Shown here: positions 12,378 through 20,624 of the stretch, one piece after another | Position numbering within the stretch: position 1 is the stretch's first letter | How the letters are laid out: the number at the start of each line of letters is the position of its first letter | Origin: Pseudorhodoplanes sp. | Lineage (GTDB): Bacteria > Pseudomonadota > Alphaproteobacteria > Rhizobiales > Xanthobacteraceae | Assembly (NCBI GenBank): GCA_022843165.1 | Contig: JALHOD010000010.1 | Span: 66,343 to 120,656, forward strand | Reading direction: 5' to 3' | Length of the DNA stretch: 54,314 nt | The notes under the pieces: generated by a model | Told to the model about the DNA's origin: nothing | Databases searched by the model: none | The model's input: the letters and a program-made list of their open reading frames with translations, nothing else | Position numbers and translations under genes: made by a program

Positions 12378-13036
12378 TGGACGCGCGAACCACCAAGCCT
12401 CCTGCCCGACGGCGCCTCGCGGGAGAGCGCGATCCGGAGCGCACGCGCGCCGCGATTCTGGAAGCTGCGACTGCCGAATTCACCAGCAAGGGGCTGAATG
12501 GCGCACGTGTCGATCACATCGCCCGCCGCTCCGGCGTGAACAAGCGGATGATCTATTACTATTTCGGCGACAAGGACGGCCTTTACCTTGCCGTCCTTGA
12601 GGAAACCTACTCGGCCATCCGCCACGCCGAGATCGGCCTGCATCTTGACGATCGCGACCCGGTGGATGGCATGCGCGAACTGATCCGGTTCACTTGGAAC
12701 TATTTCATCGCGCATCCGGAATTCCTCAGCCTGCTCGGAACCGAGAATCTGCATCAGGCCCGTTTCCTGAAAAAATCCGAGAAAATCCGCGACCTGCATT
12801 CCCCGCTGGTCGGGATGATCTCGTCGCTGCTCGCGCGCGGCGCCAAACAAGGCGTCTTCAGGCCGGATGTCGATCCGGTGCAGCTTTACATCAGCATCGC
12901 TTCGCTCGGCTTCTTCTACATGTCGAACAAGCACACCCTGTCGACGATTTTCGGACGCGACTTGACCGCGCCGAACGCGCTCGCCACGCGCGGCGACCAT
13001 ATTGTGGATGTGGTCCTCAGCTACTTGAGGGTGTGA
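12374..13036 (+). CDS. TetR/AcrR family transcriptional regulator
   Basis: This 220-aa regulator has its DNA-binding domain at residues 23-75: AAILEAATAEFTSKGLNGARVDHIARRSGVNKRMIYYYFGDKDGL is a textbook TetR helix-turn-helix region. The ligand-binding C-terminal domain contains the FFYMSNKHTLSTIFGRDL tail seen in one large TetR subgroup. It starts at ATG 12374 within the stop of the NUDIX gene, with ATG 12377 also possible. It therefore ends the sugar operon and lies directly upstream of tctC. An inverted repeat at 13110-13125 is a credible operator, so it may repress the Tct transporter genes. Confidence 0.92.
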   Translation: MMDARTTKPPARRRLAGERDPERTRAAILEAATAEFTSKGLNGARVDHIARRSGVNKRMIYYYFGDKDGLYLAVLEETYSAIRHAEIGLHLDDRDPVDGMRELIRFTWNYFIAHPEFLSLLGTENLHQARFLKKSEKIRDLHSPLVGMISSLLARGAKQGVFRPDVDPVQLYISIASLGFFYMSNKHTLSTIFGRDLTAPNALATRGDHIVDVVLSYLRV

Positions 13037-13037
13037 C

Positions 13038-13053
13038 GCCGGGTCCCGGCTTT
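13038..13053 (+). terminator. Weak hairpin after the TetR gene
   Basis: GCCGGGTCCCGGC at 13038-13050, directly after the TetR stop codon, is a perfect inverted repeat followed by only TTT. It could terminate the sugar operon weakly, but the stem is short and the T tract poor. Confidence 0.25.
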
Positions 13054-13109
13054 GTCCAAAGTCACATGCCTTTCCCTCTTGACGCTTTCGCCCCCGGCGT
13101 GGTGCACTT

Positions 13110-13125
13110 GTAACCAGATGGTTAC
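13110..13125. promoter_or_regulatory. Candidate TetR operator upstream of tctC
   Basis: GTAACC-AGAT-GGTTAC is a perfect 6+6 inverted repeat with a 4-base centre, the size and symmetry of TetR-family operators. It sits 107 bp upstream of the tctC start and 25 bases after TTGACG at 13079-13084, which could be a -35 element. Binding would cover the promoter's downstream part. The adjacent TetR protein is the obvious candidate ligand; the link is inferred from position only. Confidence 0.55.
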
Positions 13126-13232
13126 TTAGGCGGGCTGCAAAACGGGTTCCGTCCAGCAGGCCCAAAACCGCGTCCGAAGCCGGCACAAGACCGGCGCGAA
13201 CCAGAACCGATAACATTCGGGAGGAAAATCAG

Positions 13233-14237
13233 ATGCTTCGCATATCCCTGCTTGCTGCCTCGGCCGTCCTCGTCCTGTCCGGCGCGGCGTCCGCACAGAA
13301 CTATCCCTGGAAGCCGGAACGTCCTATCACAATCATCGTGCCTTGGGCTGCCGGCGGCTCGACTGACCAGGTCACCCGCGTGGCCGCGGTGGAGATCGAA
13401 AAGGCGCTCGGCCAGAAGGTCGTGATTGTGAACCAGGGCGGCGCCTCCGGCTCGATCGGCACCAAGGGCGCGCTCGATGCCGCCAAGGACGGCTACACCT
13501 GGACGGCAGGCGCGGCCAAGGACATCGGCACCTACGCGGTCAGCGGCCTGCTCGATACAAAGATCGCCGACTGGGATCTCTATCTGAGCGTGATTAACGT
13601 CTCCGTGCTCGGCGTCAATCCGAATGCGCCTTACAAATCCGCAAAGGATCTGGTCGACGCCATGAAGGCGAAGCCGAACACGGTGTCGGTCGCGACCGCC
13701 GGCATCAACTCGTCGGGTCATGCGGCGATCGAAGCGTTCACGCGCGCACTGGGCATCACCTACAAGCACGTGTCCTATGACGGTGGCGCGCCCGCGGTGA
13801 ACGCCACAGTCGCCGGCGAAACCGAAGTCACCACTCAGCTGGCCGTCGAACAGGCCGCAATGATCCGCGCCAAGCGGCTGCGTCCGCTGGCGGTGCTCTC
13901 CGACAAGCCGCTGGAACTCGAAGGCGCCGACACCATTCCGCCGGTGACCGCTTCGGTTGCGGGCTTCAGGCCGGACGCGAACTATTTCGGCATCTTCATC
14001 CACAAAGGCGTGCCGGAGCCGGTGCGTCAGACCATGAACATGGTCTGGAAAGACGTGATCGCAAAATCCGAGACCATGAAGAAATACGCCGCAAGCAACG
14101 GTGCGCAATTCGCCCCCGTCGCCGGCGCGGACGCGCTGAAGGCCGCCATGCCGGCGATCCAGACGACTGCCTGGCAATTGCACGCCGCCGGCAAGTCGAA
14201 AGTGTCGCCCGACACCGTCGGTATCGCGAAGCCGTAA
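13233..14237 (+). CDS. tctC: Tripartite tricarboxylate transporter substrate-binding protein (Bug/TctC)
   Basis: This 334-aa periplasmic binding protein is preceded by GGGAGGA and starts at ATG 13233. It has a clear Sec signal peptide (MLRISLLAASAVLVLSGAASA, cleaved before QN). The mature protein shows Bug-family features: YPWKPERPITIIVPWAAGGSTDQVTR near the N-terminus and GGASGSIGTKGALDAAKDGYT. The family binds carboxylates (citrate, glutamate, aromatic acids) and delivers them to the TctA/TctB membrane pair, both encoded immediately downstream. A strong hairpin terminator separates it from tctB, which would give excess binding protein. Confidence 0.92.
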   Translation: MLRISLLAASAVLVLSGAASAQNYPWKPERPITIIVPWAAGGSTDQVTRVAAVEIEKALGQKVVIVNQGGASGSIGTKGALDAAKDGYTWTAGAAKDIGTYAVSGLLDTKIADWDLYLSVINVSVLGVNPNAPYKSAKDLVDAMKAKPNTVSVATAGINSSGHAAIEAFTRALGITYKHVSYDGGAPAVNATVAGETEVTTQLAVEQAAMIRAKRLRPLAVLSDKPLELEGADTIPPVTASVAGFRPDANYFGIFIHKGVPEPVRQTMNMVWKDVIAKSETMKKYAASNGAQFAPVAGADALKAAMPAIQTTAWQLHAAGKSKVSPDTVGIAKP

Positions 14238-14256
14238 GCTGGACCGGTCAAACAGG

Positions 14257-14287
14257 ACCGCCCCGGTCTTCGGGGCGGTTTCTTTTT
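14257..14287 (+). terminator. Rho-independent terminator between tctC and tctB
   Basis: A 9-bp perfect stem (ACCGCCCCG / CGGGGCGGT) with loop GTCTT occupies 14257-14279 and is followed by TTCTTTTT. It lies 20 bp after tctC and 7 bp before tctB. It is therefore probably a partial terminator that sets a high ratio of binding protein to membrane components. Confidence 0.85.
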
Positions 14288-14293
14288 GCTAAT

Positions 14294-14809
14294 ATGAATT
14301 CCATGGACACCGAAAAGCCTTCCCCGTTCGCCGACTTCCTGTTCGGCCTGTTCTGGCTCGTGCTCGCCGTCGCGATCATGATCGGATCCTGGACCATGGA
14401 CCGGCTGGAGCATCTCAAGGTCAGCCTCTATACCGCCCCGGGTGTGGTTCCCGGCCTGCTGGGACTTGCACTTGCGATCATGGCGGTCCTGATGATCCTG
14501 CGGTCCATTCGTGCCGGCGCGTTGCAAAATGCGCGATTGCCTGAACTGGGTCTGCAATCGCATTGGCGCATTCTGACGGCCCTCGCACTCTGCCTGTCGT
14601 TTGCGGTCGTCGCCGTCGGCAGCGGCCTGCCTTTCTGGGCGGCGGCTGCGGCTTTCATCGCCGTTTTCGTGTTCGTGTTCCGGTTCGAGGAACTGCGCGA
14701 TCAAGGCCGCTTGCTGCGCGGCGGCGTGCTTGCGGCTGCTTTTGGGCTCCTCAGCGGAGCGGCCATCCACTACGTTTTCCAGGAACTGTTCCTCGTGCGG
14801 CTGCCTTGA
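14294..14809 (+). CDS. tctB: Tripartite tricarboxylate transporter small membrane subunit
   Basis: This 171-aa protein has four hydrophobic segments (FLFGLFWLVLAVAIMIGSW; VVPGLLGLALAIMAVLMIL; ILTALALCLSFAVVAVG; FWAAAAAFIAVFVFVF), the standard size and topology of TctB. The start is ATG 14294 or the in-frame ATG 14303. The role is assumed from the family: it partners the large TctA channel in the inner membrane. Seven bases separate it from tctA. The adjacent terminator leaves little room for a Shine-Dalgarno, so its translation may be weak. Confidence 0.88.
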   Translation: MNSMDTEKPSPFADFLFGLFWLVLAVAIMIGSWTMDRLEHLKVSLYTAPGVVPGLLGLALAIMAVLMILRSIRAGALQNARLPELGLQSHWRILTALALCLSFAVVAVGSGLPFWAAAAAFIAVFVFVFRFEELRDQGRLLRGGVLAAAFGLLSGAAIHYVFQELFLVRLP

Positions 14810-14816
14810 GGTTCGG

Positions 14817-16349
14817 ATGTTCGACGGTCTTGCCCTTTTCGGACATTCGCTTGGCAACTTCCTGACGCCGACATCGGTCGGCTACGCCTTGCTGGCATCA
14901 CTCGTCGGAATGGTGATCGGTGCGCTGCCGGGCCTGACCGCCACGATGGGCGTCGCGCTCATGACGACGCTCACCATTACCTTGCAGCCGAACCAGGCGC
15001 TGCTGATCCTGATCTGCACCTATGTCGGCGCAATCTATGGCGGCAGCCGCAGCGCCATCCTGCTGAACATTCCGGGCACTCCGGCTTCGGCCGCTTCCTG
15101 TCTCGACGGTCATGCACTTGCCCGACAGGGCCTCGCCGGCCGCGCGATGGGCATTGCCACGTCGGGCTCCGTCCTTGGCACCTGGATCGGCATGTTCTTT
15201 CTGGCGCTGTTCACGCCGATCCTGGGCGAGATGGCGCTGAAATTCGGAGCCTATGAATTCTTCTGGCTCGCGGTTTTCGGCGTGGTGATTTCGGGAAACC
15301 TGACCGGAAATGATCCGCTGAAGGGCTGGATCGCGGGCTTCATCGGCCTGTTCATCGCCGCCATCGGCCAGGAAGGCATGTATGCCCATGATCGGTTCAC
15401 ATTCGGCATCCACGATTTGTCAGGCGGCATCGCGCTGATCCCGGCTCTGGTCGGCGCCTTCGGCTTTGCCGAAGTCCTGACCGTGATGAAGGATCGCCCG
15501 CGCAAGGCTATCATCAACTCGTTCGACTCCGTCATCCCCCGTCTCAGCGACATCTTTCAATATTGGCGCACCATCATCCGGTCCGGCCTGATCGGAACCG
15601 GCATCGGAATCGTGCCGGGCGTGGGCGAGGATGTCGCGGCCTGGAGTTCCTATGCGGCCGCCCGCCGCGCCAGCAAGGAAAAGGAGAAATTCGGCAAGGG
15701 CTCGGTCGAAGGACTGATGGCCGCCGAGACCGGCGACAATGCCTGCGTGCCCGGCGCGGTCATCCCGGTGCTGACGCTCGCCGTTCCCGGATCGGCGCCG
15801 GCTGCGGTTCTGCTCGCCGCCATGATGATCCACGGCGTGCAGCCGGGACCGCTGATCATGGTGCAGTCTCCGCAATTCGTCTACGACGTGGTCGCCATGA
15901 TGTTTCTCGCGACCATCGGCATTCTGGTCTACGGCCTGACATTGACGCACCTTCTGACCAAGATCCTGCAGGTACCGCAGACGCTGGTGATGCCTGTCAT
16001 CTTTGTTCTCTGCGTCGTGGGCTCGTTCGCCATCGCCTCACGCATGTTCGATGTCTATGTCATGCTGGCATTCGGGATCATCGGATTCATGCTTCGGCAG
16101 TTCAATTATCCGATGGCGCCGCTGGTACTCGGCATCGTGCTCGGCGACCTGCTCGACAAGAATTTGCGCCGCGGGCTGGTCCTGTCGGACGGCGACCTGA
16201 CGCCGTTCTTTGTGCGGCCGATCAGCTTCATCCTGTTCGCGCTGGTGGCCGGCACGATCCTGCTCAACATTCCGTCCGTTCATCACGCCGCCGTCCGCGC
16301 CTGGGTAAGGGTCGCGGCGCTGTTCAGCCGGGGCAAGCCCGCGGTCTGA
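14817..16349 (+). CDS. tctA: Tripartite tricarboxylate transporter large permease subunit
   Basis: This 510-aa inner-membrane protein has about twelve helices. ATG 14817 is chosen because translation from it matches the family N-terminus (MFDGLALFGHSLGNFLTP); the open frame upstream overlaps tctB. Signature segments are GALPGLTATMGVALMTTLT, IYGGSRSAILLNIPGTPASAA (the conserved substrate-path motif) and its inverted-repeat counterpart GIVPGVGEDVAAWSSYAAARR with GAVIPVLTLAVPGSAPAA. TctA is the solute:cation symporter of the Tct system and depends on TctC. The operon arrangement is the normal tctCBA. Confidence 0.94.
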   Translation: MFDGLALFGHSLGNFLTPTSVGYALLASLVGMVIGALPGLTATMGVALMTTLTITLQPNQALLILICTYVGAIYGGSRSAILLNIPGTPASAASCLDGHALARQGLAGRAMGIATSGSVLGTWIGMFFLALFTPILGEMALKFGAYEFFWLAVFGVVISGNLTGNDPLKGWIAGFIGLFIAAIGQEGMYAHDRFTFGIHDLSGGIALIPALVGAFGFAEVLTVMKDRPRKAIINSFDSVIPRLSDIFQYWRTIIRSGLIGTGIGIVPGVGEDVAAWSSYAAARRASKEKEKFGKGSVEGLMAAETGDNACVPGAVIPVLTLAVPGSAPAAVLLAAMMIHGVQPGPLIMVQSPQFVYDVVAMMFLATIGILVYGLTLTHLLTKILQVPQTLVMPVIFVLCVVGSFAIASRMFDVYVMLAFGIIGFMLRQFNYPMAPLVLGIVLGDLLDKNLRRGLVLSDGDLTPFFVRPISFILFALVAGTILLNIPSVHHAAVRAWVRVAALFSRGKPAV

Positions 16350-16388
16350 GCGCTGGAATTCCCTTCGGATGGCGCTATAAGACGCCAC

Positions 16389-17219
16389 ATGAAAATCTCC
16401 CTCTGCAATGAAGTCCTCGCCGAATACGATTTCGCAAGACAATGCGAGGTCGCTCGTCATCTCGGCTATGACGGCATCGAACTGGCGCCGCTCACCGTCT
16501 CGAGCGAACCGCATCTGCTCTCGCCCGCGCGACGCGCCGAATTGCGCCGCATCGCATCAGACGCGGGCGTTCCGATCGCCGGCCTGCATTACATCCTGCG
16601 GGCGCCGGAAGGATTGTCGATCACGTCGAAAGACAAGGCGCAGCGCGAGAGAACCGTCGATGTCATGAAGCGGCTCTGCGAGCTGGCGACCGATCTCGGC
16701 GGCAAGACGCTGGTGCACGGCTCGCCGGCGCAACGCTGGCTGGAGCCGGGCGACGAAGCCGACGGGCGGAAGCGCGCGATCGAATGCTGGGTGGCGATGG
16801 CCCCCGCCGCCGAACAGGCCGGTGTGCATTATTGCATCGAGGCGCTGGCCCCGCCGGCTGCGAATTTCATCAACACCGTCGAGGAAGCGATCGGCGTGGT
16901 GAAGACGATCGGCAGCCCGGCGATCCTGACCATGATCGATTGCTCGGCCGCCGGGGCCTTCGAAAAGGAACCCGTCGCCGACCTGATCCGCCGCCACGTA
17001 CCGGGCGGCCTGATCGGCCATGTGCATTTCAACGATCCCAACCGGCGCGGACCCGGCGAGGGCGATCTGGTCTTTGGCCCCATTCTCAAGGCACTGCGCG
17101 AGGTGAATTACAGCGGCAATGCCGGGATCGAGCCGTTCATCTATATTCCCGACGGCCCCACCACGGCCGCACGTAATATCGGCTATATCCGCGGCGTGAT
17201 GGACGGCATCGGAAACTAG
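16389..17219 (+). CDS. Sugar phosphate isomerase/epimerase, AP-endonuclease-2 TIM barrel (hydroxypyruvate isomerase-like)
   Basis: This 276-aa TIM barrel has likely metal ligands in the order expected for the family: Glu151 (YCIEALAP), Asp184 (MIDCSA), His211/His213 (GHVHFND) and Glu248 (GIEPFIY). The family interconverts ketoses and aldoses or isomerises hydroxypyruvate and tartronate semialdehyde. It starts at ATG 16389, 39 bp after tctA, without a recognisable Shine-Dalgarno; TATAAG at 16376-16381 just upstream might be a -10 box, giving a near-leaderless message. It may metabolise the substrate imported by Tct. It meets the G3E gene tail to tail with a 4-bp overlap. Confidence 0.85.
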   Translation: MKISLCNEVLAEYDFARQCEVARHLGYDGIELAPLTVSSEPHLLSPARRAELRRIASDAGVPIAGLHYILRAPEGLSITSKDKAQRERTVDVMKRLCELATDLGGKTLVHGSPAQRWLEPGDEADGRKRAIECWVAMAPAAEQAGVHYCIEALAPPAANFINTVEEAIGVVKTIGSPAILTMIDCSAAGAFEKEPVADLIRRHVPGGLIGHVHFNDPNRRGPGEGDLVFGPILKALREVNYSGNAGIEPFIYIPDGPTTAARNIGYIRGVMDGIGN

Positions 17220-18244
17220 CCGCGCGCCAGCGCACGCACCGCCGCGAACAGCGCCCTCACCTCGCTCTCTCCGATATTGCGGGTGATGAAGACCAGACGG
17301 CTGTCCCGCCGCCCGTCCGGCCACGCGGCCAGTTCGACCGGCGGATGCGCCAGATGCTGGACGAACTGCACCACGACCGGACCTGAACAGCCTTCGACAT
17401 CCAGCAGACCCTTGACCCGGAGCAGATCGGCGCCGCGCAACGCGATCAGCGTATCCATCGTCCGGGCGAAGCCGTTCCAGGCGACCGGCGAGTCCTCGCC
17501 CAGCACGAAGCTCTGAATGTCATCGCCATGCACCGCCTCGGCGGCGTAGCCGGCCGCAGCGGCCATCTCGTGGCGCTGCCCTTCCAGAAAACAGGCCGGA
17601 TCGGCCTGGCCGTGGGTGACAATATCGATCGCCGCACGCGGATTGAGACGGCGCAACGCCCGCGTCAATTTATCCGCCGTCCCAGCACCGGCAAGATCGG
17701 TTTTGGTCAGAAGCAGGCGATCAGCCAGAATGACCTGCCGCCGCGCTTCCGGAAATTGCTCCAGCGTCGCCAGGCCGGTGACCGCGTCCACTGCCGCCAT
17801 GACGGTGCCGATATGGAATTCGTCCCCTAGCGCGCGGTCGGTCGCGAAGGTGCGCAGGATCGGGCTTGGGTCCGCCAGGCCGCTGGTCTCGATCACCACC
17901 CGGCCGAAATGCGGCACCTGCCCGCGCTCGCGTTCGCTCACCAGCCGCCTGAGCGCCACCTGCAGATCGGAGCGAACATTGCAGCACAGGCAGCCATTGC
18001 CAAGCAGGACGGTTTCGTCGGCGCTGGAGCGCAGCAAGGCGTCGTCGATGCCGGTGGCGCCGAATTCATTCACCACGACCGCGGTGCCCCGGCCTTCGGA
18101 CGTCTGCAGGAAGCACTTAACCAGCGTCGTCTTGCCGGCGCCGAGAAAGCCGGTCATCACCGTGACCGGAATCCGTGCGCCATGCGCGTGACGCTGCCGG
18201 CGTCCGAACAATCCAGCCTGCGACGATGGGAAGACCTGAAGCAT
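17216..18244 (-). CDS. G3E family (CobW/YjiA-type) GTPase, metallochaperone
   Basis: This 342-aa G3E GTPase has the P-loop TGFLGAGKTT at about residues 31-40. The metal-binding GCLCC (CxCC) is at 84-88, the acidic Walker B equivalent is VIETSGLADP, and LLTKTD provides the guanine-specificity (T/N)KxD. A CobW C-terminal domain follows. The family delivers Zn, Co or other metals to client proteins using GTP. A His/Arg stretch (RRQRHAHGAR) precedes the P-loop. The gene lies 5 bp after the LVIVD gene and is the last gene of the NitT operon. That suggests it loads metal into a product of this operon, perhaps the LVIVD protein, but nothing in the sequence proves the client. Confidence 0.9.
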   Translation of the reverse strand: MLQVFPSSQAGLFGRRQRHAHGARIPVTVMTGFLGAGKTTLVKCFLQTSEGRGTAVVVNEFGATGIDDALLRSSADETVLLGNGCLCCNVRSDLQVALRRLVSERERGQVPHFGRVVIETSGLADPSPILRTFATDRALGDEFHIGTVMAAVDAVTGLATLEQFPEARRQVILADRLLLTKTDLAGAGTADKLTRALRRLNPRAAIDIVTHGQADPACFLEGQRHEMAAAAGYAAEAVHGDDIQSFVLGEDSPVAWNGFARTMDTLIALRGADLLRVKGLLDVEGCSGPVVVQFVQHLAHPPVELAAWPDGRRDSRLVFITRNIGESEVRALFAAVRALARG

Positions 18245-18249
18245 CAGCG

Positions 18250-19500
18250 TCAGAAATCCATCTCCAGAATATAGACGCCGCCCACGTGACGATCGACCGT
18301 GTAAACGATCCCGCGCTCGTCCACGAAAACATCATTGAGCTGGATGGCGCCGGTCGGCGCCAGCGGAGGCGCCGGCGGCACGAACACCCCGATCTCCCTG
18401 GGCTGATAGGCATTGGAGATGTCGTAGGCGCGCAACCCGCCATTGAAGAAGGTGCCGATCACGATCTGGTCGGACTGCCATGACGTCGGCAGCGGGACGT
18501 TCTCGTGGATGTTGTGGGCGCCGAAACGTCCGCCGCGCCCGGCAAAGGCTTCGCGCTGCGGCAACGGACAGGTCGAAATCGGGATCGGCTTGGTTTCCTC
18601 GCGCGCATCCAGAATCCAGATCAGCTTGGGCCAGTCGTCCGCATTGTCGACCACCGACTCGTCGGTCATCACCAGCAGATTGCGCTCGAACAGCGGAAGA
18701 ATGGTGTGCGTGAACCCGTGATAGGGCGGCGAGTTGTCCCAATGCGCGATCGGCTTCGGCCGCGACTTGTCGGAAATGTCCATGATGAACATGCCGCCGT
18801 CGATATAGCCGAGATAGCAGCGATCCGGCCGCTGCGGATAGACGTTGGTGTTGTGGGCACGGAATCCCATGTCATAGAGCGGCTTCTGATGCCGTACGGG
18901 CGGCGGCGCAGCGTCGCTCTTGCGGGTGCCCGGCAGCCACCAGCGCCCGACTTCCGCGGGCTTCGACGGATTGCGGATATCGAAGATCTGGTAGAATTGA
19001 TCGTCGAGCGGGTGCGACGCTTCGAAATCCGGCGCACCGGCCGCCATGTGCACATATTCGCCGTCCGCAAACCACAGCTGGTGCACGCCGCGCGAATGCG
19101 GTCCGGAACGGTCGACGAACGCAATCGATTTCGGCTGTTCCGGGACCGAGACGTCGAAAATCTCGAATCCGGCCGGCTGCAATCCCACCTTCTGCACCTG
19201 ATAGGCAACGACCATCGTATCGCCGACCACCTCCAGCGAATTGGATCGCATATGGCTTTGCGGCAGGTCGGTCTGGACCACGACCCTGGGCTTGCGCGGA
19301 TCGGTCACGTCGAGCGCGGTGAAGTTCTTCGGCGCGCTTTCATGCGCCAGCCAGAGAATGCGGCGGCCATCCTTCGCGATCTGGATCGAGAGCCCCTCGC
19401 CCATCCCGCCAAAGCCCTGCAACTCGTGGTGCGCCAGCAGCTTGAAATTCCAGGCCACGGATTCATGCGCGCCTGGCCGCAACGGGTTGTTCTCGCTCAT
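18250..19500 (-). CDS. LVIVD-repeat beta-propeller protein
   Basis: This 416-aa protein is built of repeating blade-like units of the LVIVD type: ALDVTDPRKPRVV, FEIFDVSVPEQPKSI, YQIFDIRNPSKPAEVG, MFIMDISDKSRPKP, IWILDAREETKP and LRAYDISNAYQPREIG recur about every 50-70 residues. No signal peptide is visible, so it is probably cytoplasmic. Conserved His-rich positions between blades (SRGVHQLWF, HNTNVYP, YHGFTHTILP, GAHNIHENVP) resemble metal-coordinating positions of selenium-binding-protein-like propellers. An enzymatic, metal-dependent role is my inference. GAGGTGAGGG precedes the start. The operon context (transporter upstream, metallochaperone GTPase downstream) fits a metalloenzyme acting on the imported compound. 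Confidence 0.75.
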   Translation of the reverse strand: MSENNPLRPGAHESVAWNFKLLAHHELQGFGGMGEGLSIQIAKDGRRILWLAHESAPKNFTALDVTDPRKPRVVVQTDLPQSHMRSNSLEVVGDTMVVAYQVQKVGLQPAGFEIFDVSVPEQPKSIAFVDRSGPHSRGVHQLWFADGEYVHMAAGAPDFEASHPLDDQFYQIFDIRNPSKPAEVGRWWLPGTRKSDAAPPPVRHQKPLYDMGFRAHNTNVYPQRPDRCYLGYIDGGMFIMDISDKSRPKPIAHWDNSPPYHGFTHTILPLFERNLLVMTDESVVDNADDWPKLIWILDAREETKPIPISTCPLPQREAFAGRGGRFGAHNIHENVPLPTSWQSDQIVIGTFFNGGLRAYDISNAYQPREIGVFVPPAPPLAPTGAIQLNDVFVDERGIVYTVDRHVGGVYILEMDF

Positions 19501-19528
19501 CGTCAGCCCTCACCTCATTCCAAAGCAA

Positions 19529-19552
19529 AGGCCGGCGGATATGCGCCGGCCT
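19529..19552 (-). terminator. Intercistronic stem-loop after the NitT binding-protein gene
   Basis: A perfect 9-bp inverted repeat (AGGCCGGCG / CGCCGGCCT, 6-base loop) sits in the 83-bp gap between the binding-protein gene and the LVIVD gene. On the minus strand it is followed by TTGCTTT, so it may act as an attenuator or protect the 3' end of the upstream message. Confidence 0.5.
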
Positions 19553-19583
19553 CGCTGTATTTGACCTGGCACATACCGGTGAT

Positions 19584-20585
19584 TCAAGCGCCGGCGCGGG
19601 CCTTGTCCATAAAATCAGGCCGCAGCGCCTTGCTCCAGTCCGGAATGGCGGAGATTTTGGAGGTTTTCTGCAGCAGCTCGGCTTCCTTCTGCATGTAGGG
19701 CCGCAGATCGGACGGGAATCCGGGATCGACCTCCACCCGCGCCAGCGCCTTCTGGAACGTGTCCAGCGACATCTTGTAGCCTTTCTCAGTATAGAATTTA
19801 TGGATCACGTCGGCCACTTTCTTGGGCTGCTCCTTGAAGTCGCGCGCCACGTCAAGCCAGGCCTTCAGGTAGGCGACGACGGTGTCCGGATTTTTCTCCA
19901 CGAACTCCGACGTTGCGACCATGAAGACCGGCATTCTGTCGAATGGCGAAAAATCGGTGACGATATTGGCAATGCCGTCGGCTTCCGCGATGGCATTATA
20001 CGGCTCCACCGTCACACCGGCATCGATGGTCTTGGCCGCAAGGGCGGCGACCATGTCGTTGACGTTCATGCGCACTTCCTGCCAGTCGCTTTTCTGCAAT
20101 CCGGCCGACGGCGCGATGGAATTGGTGAAGATATTGGCCGTCGAGGCGCCGACCTGATTGCCGATCTTCTTGCCTTTCAGCTCGGCGACCTTGGTGATGC
20201 CGAGATCCTTGCGGGCCAGCACCGCTGCGGTCTTGCCGACATGCTCGATCACGGCGATCCCCACCATGCCGCCCTTGTCGTGACCCAGAATGAAGGATTG
20301 CGCGGCATATGTGCCGAGATCGACCTGCCGCGCCACCATCTGTTGCATGGTGAGGTTGCCGGACGGCACCGCGAATTCCTCGAATTTGAGGCCGCGCTTT
20401 TCCAGAATGCCCGACCGCATCAGGTAGTAGGTCGGCATGCCCCACATATTGGTCTGGTAGCCTTGGCGAATGGTCGCCATTTGCGCCAGTGCCGAACCCA
20501 TTCCGCCAAGGCCGGCCGTCACCACGCCGGCGCCGGCAGCAGCGAGATATTGCCGGCGCGTCATTTCCAGGTGCCGTTTGGTCAT
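19584..20585 (-). CDS. ABC transporter substrate-binding protein, NitT/TauT (SsuA/ThiY-like) family
   Basis: This 333-aa binding protein carries a twin-arginine signal: TRRQYLAAAGAGVVTAGLGG, with cleavage probably after SALA. It is thus exported folded, possibly with a bound cofactor or metal. The mature part has NMT1/SsuA features: IRQGYQTNMWGMPTYYLMRSGILEKRGLKFEEFAVPSGNLTMQQMVARQVDLG, then KGKKIGNQVGAST and VNDMVAALAAKTIDAGVTVEPYNAIAEADG. Such proteins bind nitrate, taurine, sulfonates, thiamine precursors or aromatic acids; the ligand cannot be told. It is downstream of the cognate ATPase and two permeases in one minus-strand operon. Confidence 0.9.
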   Translation of the reverse strand: MTKRHLEMTRRQYLAAAGAGVVTAGLGGMGSALAQMATIRQGYQTNMWGMPTYYLMRSGILEKRGLKFEEFAVPSGNLTMQQMVARQVDLGTYAAQSFILGHDKGGMVGIAVIEHVGKTAAVLARKDLGITKVAELKGKKIGNQVGASTANIFTNSIAPSAGLQKSDWQEVRMNVNDMVAALAAKTIDAGVTVEPYNAIAEADGIANIVTDFSPFDRMPVFMVATSEFVEKNPDTVVAYLKAWLDVARDFKEQPKKVADVIHKFYTEKGYKMSLDTFQKALARVEVDPGFPSDLRPYMQKEAELLQKTSKISAIPDWSKALRPDFMDKARAGA

Positions 20586-20624
20586 CGCTTGTCTCCCTTT
20601 GAGTTCCGGCTTTTGGCTGCCGTT

